Shown here: positions 8,046 through 16,682 of the stretch, in pieces | Numbering within the stretch: position 1 is the first letter of the stretch | Layout of the letters: every line of letters begins with the position of its first letter | DNA from: Thermosediminibacterales bacterium | Lineage (GTDB): Bacteria > Bacillota > Thermosediminibacteria > Koleobacterales > JARRCM01 | Direction: 5' to 3' | Assembly: GCA_029982205.1 (NCBI GenBank) | Contig: JARRCM010000012.1 | Span: 1-55,774 of the forward strand | Length of the DNA stretch: 55,774 nt | Notes under the pieces: generated by a model | Seen by the model: the letters and a program-made list of their open reading frames with translations, nothing else | Told to the model about the DNA's origin: nothing | The model's database searches: none | Program-made: the position numbers and the translations under genes

Positions 8046-9653
8046 TTGAAACTTGAATATATTGATGGAGTCACTCTAAAAAAAATGATAATTAAAGCTG
8101 CTGAAGTCTTAAAACAGAACAAAGGTCAGGTTGATGCTCTGAACGTTTTTCCTGTTCCAGATGGTGATACAGGAACAAACATGGCTTTAACTATGGAGTC
8201 TGCTGTTAAAGAATTATATAAACTTAAAACTTCAAATTTAAATGAAGTTGCTGAAAAAGTTGCAAATGGTTCACTAATGGGTGCAAGAGGTAATTCAGGA
8301 GTTATACTTTCACAGATTTTTAGAGGTTTTGCAAAAGGAGTTGAAAACAAAAACACTATAAACTCTTTTGAGTTTGCTGAAGCACTTAGAATTGGATCTG
8401 ACTTTGCTTATAAAGCTGTTTTGAAACCAGTTGAAGGGACAATACTTACAGTAGTTAGAGAATGTGCCAAAAGAGCTGTGCAGTTGGCCCGTAGTGAAAA
8501 GAATATTATAAAAATTATAGAAGGGATAATTAACCATGGCGAAAAAACAGTTCAAAAAACATCTGATATGCTGCCAGTGTTGAAAGAAGCAGGTGTTGTA
8601 GATGCGGGTGCTCAGGGTTTTATTTTCATATTAAAAGGATTTTTCGAGTCTCTAATAACTGATTATACTAGTAAAGAAGAGGAAGAAAAAAGCTTTAAAA
8701 CTGAAACATCATATATTCCTGTAGAAGACAAGAATTTAAAATTTTTATATTGCACTGAAATTTTATTAAAAGGTAAAGATTTAAATGTTGATGAAATAAA
8801 AAAGGACTTATCTGAAATGGGGAATTCAATTCTAGTTGTAGGTTCAGATAATCTGATAAAAATTCATATACACTCTAATCATCCTGGCAACGTTATTGAA
8901 AAGTGTTTGAAAATGGGTGAGTTAGTACAAATAAAAATAGATAATATGAAAGAACAGCATAGAAGTTTTTTGGATATGAAAAAACAAAACAAAAACAAAA
9001 ATATTGGAATTGTTGCTGTTTCAAGCGGAGAAGGATTTGAAGAGATATTAGCAAATTTAGGTGTTGATACAATAATTGAAGGTGGACAAACAATGAACCC
9101 TAGTACTGAAGAACTTGTTCAAGCAATACAAAAAACTAATGCAGAGAGTATAATAGTTCTTCCTAATAACAGTAATATAATTTTAGCAGCTAAACAAGCT
9201 AAAGAAATCAGTGAAAAACAAGTGGTTGTTATTCCGACAAAAAATATACCTCAAAGCATAACTGCTTTATTGGCTTTTAATTTAAATGATAGTATTGATG
9301 TTAACAAGCAGAATATGATAAGAGCTATAGAAAATGTAAAAACCGGTGAGATTACTTTTGCAGTTAGAGATTCAAAATATAATGGTTTCCGAATAAATAA
9401 GGGAGATTACATAGGATTAGTTGATGGTGAAATACACGCAGTTGGAAAAGACATGGAAAAAATAGTTTTTTCTTTATTTGATGAAATGGTTACTGAAACA
9501 AGTGAGATTATTACTATTTTTTATGGAAAAGATGTAAATGAAACAGAGGCCAAGATTCTTTTTGATAAACTTCAGGCAAAATATCCGGAATGTGAGATTG
9601 AACTTCATTTTGGAGGGCAACCTTTATATTATTATGTTTTTTCTGTTGAATAA
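8046..9653 (+). CDS. fakA: Fatty acid kinase catalytic subunit FakA (DhaL/YloV family)
   Basis: FakA phosphorylates fatty acids held by a DegV-type FakB partner so that PlsX/PlsY can use them. The N-terminal DhaL domain carries NVFPVPDGDTGTNM (~residues 34-47), the Mg-ADP site, and SLMGARGNSGVILSQIFRG. A middle domain and a C-terminal DegV-like fold (GGQTMNPSTEELV, IVLPNNSNI) complete the 535-residue YloV layout. The start is TTG at 8046 after AGGGGGG. A likely partner is the DegV protein at 21343-22185 in the fatty acid operon. The recG gene that often follows is missing. Confidence 0.9.
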   Translation: MKLEYIDGVTLKKMIIKAAEVLKQNKGQVDALNVFPVPDGDTGTNMALTMESAVKELYKLKTSNLNEVAEKVANGSLMGARGNSGVILSQIFRGFAKGVENKNTINSFEFAEALRIGSDFAYKAVLKPVEGTILTVVRECAKRAVQLARSEKNIIKIIEGIINHGEKTVQKTSDMLPVLKEAGVVDAGAQGFIFILKGFFESLITDYTSKEEEEKSFKTETSYIPVEDKNLKFLYCTEILLKGKDLNVDEIKKDLSEMGNSILVVGSDNLIKIHIHSNHPGNVIEKCLKMGELVQIKIDNMKEQHRSFLDMKKQNKNKNIGIVAVSSGEGFEEILANLGVDTIIEGGQTMNPSTEELVQAIQKTNAESIIVLPNNSNIILAAKQAKEISEKQVVVIPTKNIPQSITALLAFNLNDSIDVNKQNMIRAIENVKTGEITFAVRDSKYNGFRINKGDYIGLVDGEIHAVGKDMEKIVFSLFDEMVTETSEIITIFYGKDVNETEAKILFDKLQAKYPECEIELHFGGQPLYYYVFSVE

Positions 9654-9723
9654 AAAAGTTGGTATAATTCCAGCAAAAGTAATTATAAATGTTGAAATAA
9701 CAGGCATCATTTATACATAATCA

Positions 9724-9756
9724 TTAAATAAAACGCCGTTTTGGCGTTTTATTTAA
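9724..9756 (+). terminator. Strong hairpin terminator after fakA
   Basis: A perfect 14-bp stem (9724-9737 with 9743-9756) encloses a GTTTT loop. The GC core is ACGCC/GGCGT, and its right arm is T-rich. Confidence 0.85.
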
Positions 9757-9840
9757 TTACAAATTAAGGGAAATAATTCTAGTATTATATATTATTTATA
9801 GGGTTATATTATTGATAGAACGAAAAAGGAGGTGAACTTA

Positions 9841-10062
9841 ATGGCACTAGGGCAAAAGAGAAATAAATTAGTTGTCCCTGAAGCAAACAAAGCAATGGAA
9901 CAATTCAAAATTGAGGTAGCTCGAGAAGTTGGAATTACTGAGCCGGATAGTGGTTATTGGGGAAATTACACTTCTAGGGATTGTGGTGCTGTTGGTGGTA
10001 ACATGGTGAGAAAAATGATTGAGGCTTATGAAAGACAATTAACCAGTGGAACAACTAGATAA
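9841..10062 (+). CDS. Alpha/beta-type small acid-soluble spore protein
   Basis: This 73-residue DNA-binding protein coats the chromosome in the forespore and is degraded at germination. It has the family's two conserved blocks: EANKAMEQFKIEVAREVGI, which contains the GPR protease recognition region, and YWGNYTSRDCGAVGGNMV with KMIEAYER. The ATG at 9841 follows AGGAGGTG by 7 bases. A weak sigma-G-like site, GTATT-N18-TATATTA at 9782-9811, precedes it. It is a single-gene unit bracketed by terminators. Confidence 0.93.
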   Translation: MALGQKRNKLVVPEANKAMEQFKIEVAREVGITEPDSGYWGNYTSRDCGAVGGNMVRKMIEAYERQLTSGTTR

Positions 10063-10071
10063 TAATTGAAT

Positions 10072-10108
10072 AAAAAACGAACAGGCTTTAAAAGTCTGTT
10101 CGTTTTTT
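10072..10108 (+). terminator. Terminator of the SASP gene
   Basis: AAAAAACGAACAG (10072-10084) pairs with CTGTTCGTTTTTT (10096-10108), leaving a short loop. The right arm ends in six T. Confidence 0.88.
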
Positions 10109-10130
10109 ATAGTGACAAAAACTTATAAAA

Positions 10131-10217
10131 ATTTTAAAGTGGTTGATGTAAAAATTTACACCAACCACTTGGGAGAGGAGAAACCGGAGGAAGAGCTTAT
10201 GGGGAAAGTTTGTTTTC
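10131..10217 (-). ncRNA. csfG: Candidate CsfG-type sporulation small RNA
   Basis: The minus strand reads as a short RNA of ~85 bases: a pyrimidine-rich segment (complement of 10171-10198, with CTCTTCCTCCGG and TTTCTCCTCTCCC), then a 16-bp hairpin (10155-10170 with 10137-10152, one G-T pair), then a T-rich tail. A sigma-G-like promoter lies just upstream (10224-10253). CsfG is a forespore RNA conserved in endospore formers and, as I recall, encoded in B. subtilis between ylbG and ylbH (rsmD). This locus is immediately before rsmD. Location, promoter class and pyrimidine richness agree; I could not align it to the family model. Confidence 0.55.
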
Positions 10218-10223
10218 ATTAAA

Positions 10224-10253
10224 TATTATCTACATTTTTTAAAAAAAATATTC
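10224..10253 (-). promoter_or_regulatory. Sigma-G-like promoter of the candidate CsfG RNA
   Basis: On the minus strand GAATA (10253-10249) is followed after exactly 18 bases by GATAATA (10230-10224). The sigma-G consensus is GMATR-N18-CATNMTA; only the first base of the -10 differs. Transcription would start near 10217. Confidence 0.6.
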
Positions 10254-10374
10254 ATCTTAAATAAATCTGCGGCGAAATGAAATGAGAAGCTTGCAACTGT
10301 AATATTATTTATTCATATGATAAAATAAAATTTAGATAAAAAAATTAATGGCAATGTTAAAGAGGTGAGATGGA

Positions 10375-10935
10375 TTGAGGATAATTGCCGGAAAAGCACG
10401 TGGAAGATTAATTAAATCTCCGAAAGGAATGTTCGTCAGGCCTACTTCAGACAAGGTTAAAGAATCTCTTTTTAATATAATTGCACCATATATTATAGAT
10501 TGTGTTTTTTTGGATCTGTTTGCAGGCAGTGGCAGTATTGGAATTGAAGCTATTAGTAGAGGTGCTACAAAAACTGTATTTGTTGAAAAAAGTGGTTATT
10601 GCATAAAGGTATTAAAGGAAAATCTTAATTGTTTAGGGTTTTTGGATAGAGCACAAGTAATAAAAAAAGATGTAGAGTTAGCAATCAAAGAATTATCTAA
10701 AATTAATATGGATTTCGATATTGTTTTTATGGATCCACCATACAAAAAAAACATAGTTCCAAGAATGTTGGAAAAATTATCTAACTATAAATTAGTTAAG
10801 CAAAACGGTATAGTTGTAGCTGAACATTCTTTAGATACAATTTTACCTGAGACGCTTGGTGATTTAAAGAAAATAAGATATAAAAAATACGGAAAAACAG
10901 TATTGACTTTTTTTGGTAGAGATGATGCAAAATGA
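10375..10935 (+). CDS. rsmD: 16S rRNA (guanine(966)-N(2))-methyltransferase RsmD
   Basis: This 186-residue SAM-dependent enzyme methylates G966 of 16S rRNA. Motifs are MRIIAGKARGR at the start, RPTSDKVKESLFNII, LFAGSGSIGIEAISRGA (SAM site) and the catalytic VFMDPPYKK. The TTG start at 10375 follows AGAGGTGAG. The usual downstream partner coaD is absent; instead the convergent ylbJ follows. Confidence 0.94.
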   Translation: MRIIAGKARGRLIKSPKGMFVRPTSDKVKESLFNIIAPYIIDCVFLDLFAGSGSIGIEAISRGATKTVFVEKSGYCIKVLKENLNCLGFLDRAQVIKKDVELAIKELSKINMDFDIVFMDPPYKKNIVPRMLEKLSNYKLVKQNGIVVAEHSLDTILPETLGDLKKIRYKKYGKTVLTFFGRDDAK

Positions 10936-10944
10936 AAACTAGAG

Positions 10945-10965
10945 AAAACGTTTAGTTAACGTTTT
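10945..10965. terminator. Bidirectional terminator between rsmD and ylbJ
   Basis: AAAACGTT (10945-10952) pairs with AACGTTTT (10958-10965) around TAGTT. It overlaps the last codons of ylbJ and ends in T on both strands. Confidence 0.6.
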
Positions 10966-12278
10966 ATAATTTTGAATTTGATTATTTTTAAACCACAAAG
11001 GATATGAATAATAAGAGAAATAATTGTTACAACAATAAATACTGTTATAAAATTTTTTGCAGAAAAACTAAACAATTTAAACCAATTAACAGAATGGTTT
11101 GTATATGATGAATTCACTGAAAAAACAGGCATAGAAATTTGTGACATCAAGTTTTGACATAAATCAAAACTCATAATTAAAAATGTTATTATAGCAGCAA
11201 AAACAGCGTGAAGCATTCGAGCAATTATGTAAGGTGCAATGTTTATATCAGTTCCGCTTATCATACTGGCTACCTGGGCATGTACTGACAAACCACTCCA
11301 TGCTATGATGGCACTTGCAATCATAGCTTTTTGTGTTAACGATGCCATAACGACTTCACTGACAAGTTTTGTACCGAGTGTTATTTCAAAAAAACCACTT
11401 ATTAAAGCAGGTGCTAAAGCTTTGCTTAATCCGATTAGTTCTAAAACGTCTTTTATAATTATACTAAATATATTTACAACACCTACAATGGTTAATATTT
11501 TTATTATGACTGAAAATAAGATTATGAATCCTCCGATTAAAAGCATAGTATTAATTGATTCTTTAATACAATCACCAAGAAGTTCACCAAAAGGTCTGCC
11601 ATCTTTCAGCCTTGCTTTATTCATTTCTCTAAAGGCTCTAATAATTACAGCTCCTTTATTATTGTTTAATGAGATACTTATATCTTTACTATTTTTTTTA
11701 TAGAATCTAAGTATTAGACCCACACAAATACTAGAGAGATAGTGAGCTAAAGCGATGATGCCACCAAGGGAGGGATTATGAAACATTCCAACTGCTACTG
11801 CTCCAAACATAAATAGAGGGTCAGCTGTATTTGTAAAAGACATTAGTCTTTCGGCTTCTGTTTTCGAACAAAGATTTTGTCTTCTTAATTTTCCTGTTAA
11901 CATTGCTCCGATAGGGTAACCTGAAGCTAATCCCATTGCCATAACAAATGAACCAACCCCTGGCACATTAAACAAAGGGCGCATGAAAGGTTCTAAAAGA
12001 ACGCCCATAAAATGCACTACTCCTAATCCCATCAATAATTGGGAACCTATAAAAAATGGCAGAAGTGCTGGGAAAACTATATTAAACCATACGTCTAATC
12101 CATCATAAGCAGCTTCAAATGCAGCTTCCGGAAATTTTATAATTGATACAGTTATATATACTGCTGCAAAAGCCATAACAAGTGATAAAAAACGTTTTTT
12201 ATTACGTTGATTAAGTTTTTTCTTAAAAAGATATATACAAACAATTATACCAATAACAAAAACAAAAAATTGGTACAC
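10956..12278 (-). CDS. ylbJ: Sporulation integral membrane protein YlbJ
   Basis: This 440-residue, multi-helix membrane protein of the nucleoside-recognition/gate domain family is required for spore heat resistance in Bacillus and is made in the mother cell under sigma-E. It has several hydrophobic helices, two glycine-rich gate-like segments (GLASGYPIGAMLTGKL and SGFFEITLGT) and IAWSGLSVHAQVASMI. The GTG at 12278 was chosen because AAGGAGG lies 8 bases upstream; the frame stays open to 12338 but that extension lacks a site. It is the only minus-strand gene inside the ylb cluster and lies convergent to rsmD. Confidence 0.9.
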   Translation of the reverse strand: MYQFFVFVIGIIVCIYLFKKKLNQRNKKRFLSLVMAFAAVYITVSIIKFPEAAFEAAYDGLDVWFNIVFPALLPFFIGSQLLMGLGVVHFMGVLLEPFMRPLFNVPGVGSFVMAMGLASGYPIGAMLTGKLRRQNLCSKTEAERLMSFTNTADPLFMFGAVAVGMFHNPSLGGIIALAHYLSSICVGLILRFYKKNSKDISISLNNNKGAVIIRAFREMNKARLKDGRPFGELLGDCIKESINTMLLIGGFIILFSVIIKILTIVGVVNIFSIIIKDVLELIGLSKALAPALISGFFEITLGTKLVSEVVMASLTQKAMIASAIIAWSGLSVHAQVASMISGTDINIAPYIIARMLHAVFAAIITFLIMSFDLCQNLMSQISMPVFSVNSSYTNHSVNWFKLFSFSAKNFITVFIVVTIISLIIHILCGLKIIKFKIIKR

Positions 12279-12417
12279 ATAGAAAACCTCCTTGAGTAGT
12301 ATAATTATAAAGCTATCTCTATATATATTTAATGACAATTCTTAATATACCAATCAGAAAAAGATATTTTATATAAATATTTTATATAATATAATTAGTT
12401 TGGTAGGTGATGTTTTA

Positions 12418-13200
12418 ATGAAAAAGAGACCCAAAATAGGATTGGCTTTAGGGGGAGGTGCAGCTAGGGGTTATGCCCACATAGGTGTAATAAAGGTTTT
12501 GACAGAGGAAAAAATTCCAATAGATTTTATTTCAGGTACAAGTATAGGTGCATTGATTGGAGCACTTTATTCTGTAGGAATAGATATTCAAATGTTAGAA
12601 AAATTGGCATTAAGCATTAAAAGGGAAAACTGGGTAGATTTTATCATTCCCCGGAAAGGACTATTAGCCGGAAAAAAGATAGAACAAATTATCAGACTTT
12701 TGACTAAAAATAAGAACCTTGAAGAAGTAGATATCCCATTGACAGTTACAGCAACAGATTTGAAAACTGGTAAAGAAGTATTATTAAGAAAAGGCAATAT
12801 AGCTAAAGCCGTGAGAGCAAGTATTTCAATTCCAGGTATTTTTGTTCCTGTAATTATGGAAAACATGATTTTAGTTGATGGTGCAGTACTTAATAAAGTT
12901 CCTGCGGATGCAGTCAGACAAATGGGAGCTGATATAGTAATTGCAGTTGACCTAGGTTTTGATAAAAGGATACGACTTAACAATATTTATGATATTTTAT
13001 TACAAACATTTGATATTATGGGCCGAGAGCTTTTGAAAACAAAAATACTCAATGCGGATATTATTATAAGGCCAAAATTGGGAGACATTGACCCTTCAAA
13101 TTTCAATCAACCAAAAGATTGTATTATAGAAGGAGAAAAAGCTGCAAGAGATGCCCTACCGAAAATATTACAGTTTTTAAAAGAGGGTGTTCAAGATTGA
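12418..13200 (+). CDS. Patatin-like phospholipase (YlbK/RssA family)
   Basis: This 260-residue serine lipase-fold protein has LALGGGAARGYAHIGV (oxyanion loop), SGTSIGALIG with the GxSxG nucleophile (~residue 42) and LVDGAVLNKVP with the dyad aspartate. The substrate is unknown; family members hydrolyse membrane lipids or act in regulation. The ATG at 12418 follows AGGTGATG; an in-frame GTG start at 12400-12408 is less well placed. It overlaps the next gene by 4 bases (TTGA). Confidence 0.9.
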   Translation: MKKRPKIGLALGGGAARGYAHIGVIKVLTEEKIPIDFISGTSIGALIGALYSVGIDIQMLEKLALSIKRENWVDFIIPRKGLLAGKKIEQIIRLLTKNKNLEEVDIPLTVTATDLKTGKEVLLRKGNIAKAVRASISIPGIFVPVIMENMILVDGAVLNKVPADAVRQMGADIVIAVDLGFDKRIRLNNIYDILLQTFDIMGRELLKTKILNADIIIRPKLGDIDPSNFNQPKDCIIEGEKAARDALPKILQFLKEGVQD

Positions 13201-14207
13201 TAAATAAAACTAATAAGAAAAAAATATTAATTTCGTTTGTTATAATAATGTTGTTAATAGCCTTAAATACGTATATTTCAAGTAATTATGTAATAATGAT
13301 GCCAGGGATAACAAGAGATTTAAAAGAAATCATAACAGTTGAGGGAGGCCAAAAACATGACGAAGGAGCATTTTTATTAACGGCTGTTTCTACAAGAACT
13401 GCAAATATTCCCCTCTTATTTTATGTTGTTTTTGATCCATATACTGAGATAATTGCTAAAAAATATGTTATTCCCCAAGGTTGGAATATGGATGATTATT
13501 TGAAATATATGAAAAAATGGATGGAAGAAAGTAAAATGGTTGCGAAGGTAGTTGCATTGAAGAAAGCCGGGTTTGAGACGGAAATTCACGGAGAAGGTGT
13601 TGAGGTTGTAAAAATAATGCAGGGCAGTCACGCTCTTGGAAAAATCAAACCAGGAGATATAATTGTAGAAGTTGACGGGGAAAAAGTGACTTTGGCGGAT
13701 CAGCTTGTATCTAAAATTTTAAAACATAAAGTGGATGATATTGTTTATTTAAAAGTAATAAGAGAAAATAAAGAATATACTTATGGTATAAAAACAGTAG
13801 AAAATGCAGTTAATAAAGGTAAGGCTTCTTTGGGTATATATGTAACTACATATAACTGGAAACCTGTGTTACCTAAAGATATAAGCATAAAAACCGACGA
13901 AATCGGAGGTCCTTCAGCTGGTGCGATGTTTACCCTTGAAATATTAAATCAATTACAAAAAGAAAATCTAACAAATAACAAAAAAATCGCAGGAACCGGT
14001 ACAATATCGTTAAATGGTGAAATAGGAGAAATTGGAGGAACTTTACAAAAAGTTATAACAGCTCAAAGAGATGGTGCTTCTATATTTTTTGTGCCAAAAG
14101 GTAATATGGATGATCTAAAAAAAATTAAAGATCAATTAAAAATTAATGTTATTCCTGTTTCAAATTTAGATGAAATGTTAAATTATCTTAAAAACATTAA
14201 GACTTAA
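13197..14207 (+). CDS. ylbL: PDZ and Lon-type serine protease YlbL (SepM-like)
   Basis: This 336-residue membrane-anchored protease has an N-terminal helix (LISFVIIMLLIALNTYI), a PDZ domain (GKIKPGDIIVEVDGEKV) and a C-terminal Lon (S16) domain. The catalytic serine is in GGPSAGAMFTLEIL and the lysine in GGTLQKVITAQRDGA. Homologues cleave extracellular peptides or act in the DNA-damage response. TTG at 13197 is chosen because GAGGGTG precedes it and it overlaps the patatin stop. Its last 11 bases overlap the end of the convergent tmcAL. Confidence 0.9.
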   Translation: MINKTNKKKILISFVIIMLLIALNTYISSNYVIMMPGITRDLKEIITVEGGQKHDEGAFLLTAVSTRTANIPLLFYVVFDPYTEIIAKKYVIPQGWNMDDYLKYMKKWMEESKMVAKVVALKKAGFETEIHGEGVEVVKIMQGSHALGKIKPGDIIVEVDGEKVTLADQLVSKILKHKVDDIVYLKVIRENKEYTYGIKTVENAVNKGKASLGIYVTTYNWKPVLPKDISIKTDEIGGPSAGAMFTLEILNQLQKENLTNNKKIAGTGTISLNGEIGEIGGTLQKVITAQRDGASIFFVPKGNMDDLKKIKDQLKINVIPVSNLDEMLNYLKNIKT

Positions 14208-15465
14208 TAATTACTTTTTTATAAAAATCTATTCCACCTTTTCTATAAAAAGGGTTTTTAAAGAAAAGTGAATAAATATCACTTGATAACAAGTCAAAAT
14301 ATATCATCTTATGTAGAATATGATCCTGTATTTTTTTGTAATGGGCCGTTTTAACAATAACTGGCAGTTCTGATTTTTTTTTGATGGCTTTTAGAAGTGT
14401 ACTGGCTCTGGAGGAAAACCCAAGAATTCTTAAATACCTTGGTCCACCATTTTCGTCAAAATCTGCTAAATATTCTTGTTTAATACCTAAAAGAATATGT
14501 ATTAATATCCTTTGAAGACGTGTTAAAGTGTAGCGTTTGGTTTTGATAGCCATTAGAAGCTCATGTATTGTAGTGGAATTTTTAGAAAAACGAAGTATCC
14601 TGTTTTCAAGGCCTTCTGAAACATCCCTATAGCATCGTAATTGTTCTAAAGATGATTTTCTTAATATCCCAAGCATGAGCGCTGTTAAATCATCCATTCC
14701 GATTGGACCTTTACCCTTTTTGAATTCTTGTAACAGCACTTTTTGGCTGAATTCAGGGAGATAATCTAAAGTTTTTAATGTTAGTTTTTTTCTCAATAAA
14801 ATTTGGCTTCTTATTTTGGATGCAGATGTAATCTTGCCTTTAATAAAGTCACAGTCGTTTCTGTTTGATATTCTCTTTATTGTTAGTGGAGTAATATTAC
14901 TGTTTAACCTGGATAATGCTTTTAAATATTCAATTCCCAATAAATTGTTGGGTTTTTTTATTGTATCTATCAAGTTTGTGAGTATCTGAGTATCAATGGA
15001 TTTATATGATTCAAAAAAATACTTTAAAGCCAATTCCCTTGCTTTTGGGTAAACAAGCCCTTTCTTTAATTCTTTTTTAAGAATGTCAATAAATTCGGGC
15101 GGTTCAGTTAGCAATACTTTCGAGATATCTTTTAATATTCTTAAATCTCCAGATTCGCTTCCAAAACATATTGAATCGACTACACCTGTTGCTTCAAGGG
15201 TTTTTATACTTCCAAAAGCAAAAGTTTCTGCAGAGCCTACAGCATAACACACAGGGAGTTCAATAACCAAATCAATACCTGCAGATAAAGCCATTTTTGT
15301 CCTGGCCCATTTATCAACTAACGCAGGTTCGCCGCGCTGCACAAAGTTTCCGCTCATTACGCAAATGGTAAAATCAGCTTCCGTTATTTTTTTTGTTTTC
15401 TTTAAGTGATAAAGGTGTCCGTTATGAAAAGGATTATATTCAGCAATCAGTCCAACAACTTTCAC
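14197..15465 (-). CDS. tmcAL: tRNA(Met) cytidine acetate ligase TmcAL
   Basis: TmcAL (YlbM) uses ATP and acetate to acetylate the wobble cytidine of elongator tRNA(Met). It starts MKVVGLIAEYNPFHNGHLYH, a nucleotidyltransferase HxGH-type motif, followed by CVMSGNFVQRGEPALVDKWAR and ELPVCYAVGSAETFAFG. It is 422 residues, normal for the family. The GTG at 15465 follows AGGAGG. It is divergent from pta-ackA, whose products handle the same acetate pool; the 206 bases between them hold no other gene and no clear promoter. Confidence 0.92.
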   Translation of the reverse strand: MKVVGLIAEYNPFHNGHLYHLKKTKKITEADFTICVMSGNFVQRGEPALVDKWARTKMALSAGIDLVIELPVCYAVGSAETFAFGSIKTLEATGVVDSICFGSESGDLRILKDISKVLLTEPPEFIDILKKELKKGLVYPKARELALKYFFESYKSIDTQILTNLIDTIKKPNNLLGIEYLKALSRLNSNITPLTIKRISNRNDCDFIKGKITSASKIRSQILLRKKLTLKTLDYLPEFSQKVLLQEFKKGKGPIGMDDLTALMLGILRKSSLEQLRCYRDVSEGLENRILRFSKNSTTIHELLMAIKTKRYTLTRLQRILIHILLGIKQEYLADFDENGGPRYLRILGFSSRASTLLKAIKKKSELPVIVKTAHYKKIQDHILHKMIYFDLLSSDIYSLFFKNPFYRKGGIDFYKKVIIKS

Positions 15466-15671
15466 TTTAAAAAATACCTCCTAAAAATATATCTATTTTG
15501 AATTATACTATAAAATTAAAATTTTACAAATAAAGACATGTAAGAAGGAAATTGGCGATTTATTATAGAATAAAAAAATATTATGGAAATTTTATAGCTC
15601 CCTGTCTGGAATATTTACAAAGTTGGGAGAAATCATAAAAACAAAAACCTAAAAAGAAAGGGGTTGTTATA

Positions 15672-16661
15672 ATGAGTATTGTAGAAAACATTAAAGAAAA
15701 AGCAAAAAAACTTAACAAAACCATTGTTTTTCCGGAAGGAAAAGAAGAAAGAGTTATTAAGGCTGCTGAAATAATTATTAAGGAAGGTCTGGCTAATGTA
15801 GTACTACTTGGAGATGAAGAAGAAATTCGATCAAAAGCTGGAGGAATTAATATTCGCGCAGCTGAAATAATTAATCCCGCAAAATCTCCGAAATTAGAGG
15901 AGTATGCTCAAAACTTTTATGAAATGAGAAAGCATAAAGGTATAACTTTTGAAGAAGCCAAAACTATGCTTTGTGATCCCCTCTATTATGGAGCGATGAT
16001 GGTGAAGGTTGGGGATGTTGATGGTGAAGTGGCTGGTTCAATAAATGCTACCGGAGATGTTTTTAGGCCTGCTTTTCAAATTGTAAAAACAGCACCTGGA
16101 ATTTCGGTTGTATCTAGTGCGTTTATAATGATCGTTCCGAACTGTGAATTTGGTGAAAATGGAGTAATGATTTTTGCAGATTGTGCGGTAAATCCTAATC
16201 CTACTGCAGAAGAGCTTGCTGCAATCGCTATAGCTTCAGCCAAAACCGCAAAAGTTTTAGCTGATTTGGAACCCAGAGTAGCTATGCTGTCTTTTTCGAC
16301 AAAAGGCAGTGCCAGTCATGAGTTGGTGGATAAAGTGGTAAAAGCTACAGAATTAGTAAAAGCCCAAGCACCGGACCTTCAAATTGATGGTGAGCTTCAA
16401 GCAGATGCAGCTTTGGTAGAGAAGGTTGCTAAAACAAAAGCCCCAGACAGTCCTGTTGCAGGTAAGGCAAATGTATTAATTTTCCCGGATTTACAAGCAG
16501 GAAATATTGGATATAAGTTAGTACAGCGTTTAGCTGGAGCAGAAGCTGTAGGGCCAGTATCACAGGGATTGGCAAAACCGATAAATGATTTATCAAGGGG
16601 ATGCAGCGTTGAAGACATTGTTAATGTAACTGCTATTACAGCGGTTCAAACTCTTGATTGA
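15672..16661 (+). CDS. pta: Phosphate acetyltransferase
   Basis: Pta converts acetyl-CoA and phosphate to acetyl phosphate and CoA, feeding ATP formation by acetate kinase. The 329-residue short form starts with [16 protein letters not shown] and has [49 protein letters not shown] and [19 protein letters not shown]. The ATG follows AAAGGGG. It lies 21 bases before ackA in an evident two-gene operon. Confidence 0.95.
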   Translation: MSIVENIKEKAKKLNKTIVFPEGKEERVIKAAEIIIKEGLANVVLLGDEEEIRSKAGGINIRAAEIINPAKSPKLEEYAQNFYEMRKHKGITFEEAKTMLCDPLYYGAMMVKVGDVDGEVAGSINATGDVFRPAFQIVKTAPGISVVSSAFIMIVPNCEFGENGVMIFADCAVNPNPTAEELAAIAIASAKTAKVLADLEPRVAMLSFSTKGSASHELVDKVVKATELVKAQAPDLQIDGELQADAALVEKVAKTKAPDSPVAGKANVLIFPDLQAGNIGYKLVQRLAGAEAVGPVSQGLAKPINDLSRGCSVEDIVNVTAITAVQTLD

Positions 16662-16682
16662 TTTTAGATTGGAGGAAACAAC

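Noticed and set aside
10199-10222. 7-codon plus-strand frame beginning ATGGGG after GGAGGAAGAGC
   Set aside because: The purine-rich site is the complement of the pyrimidine-rich minus-strand RNA, and the frame is too short to support.
10956-11703. 154-codon plus-strand frame at 11239-11703 inside ylbJ
   Set aside because: It is antisense to a well-matched membrane protein, has no ribosome binding site and no family similarity.
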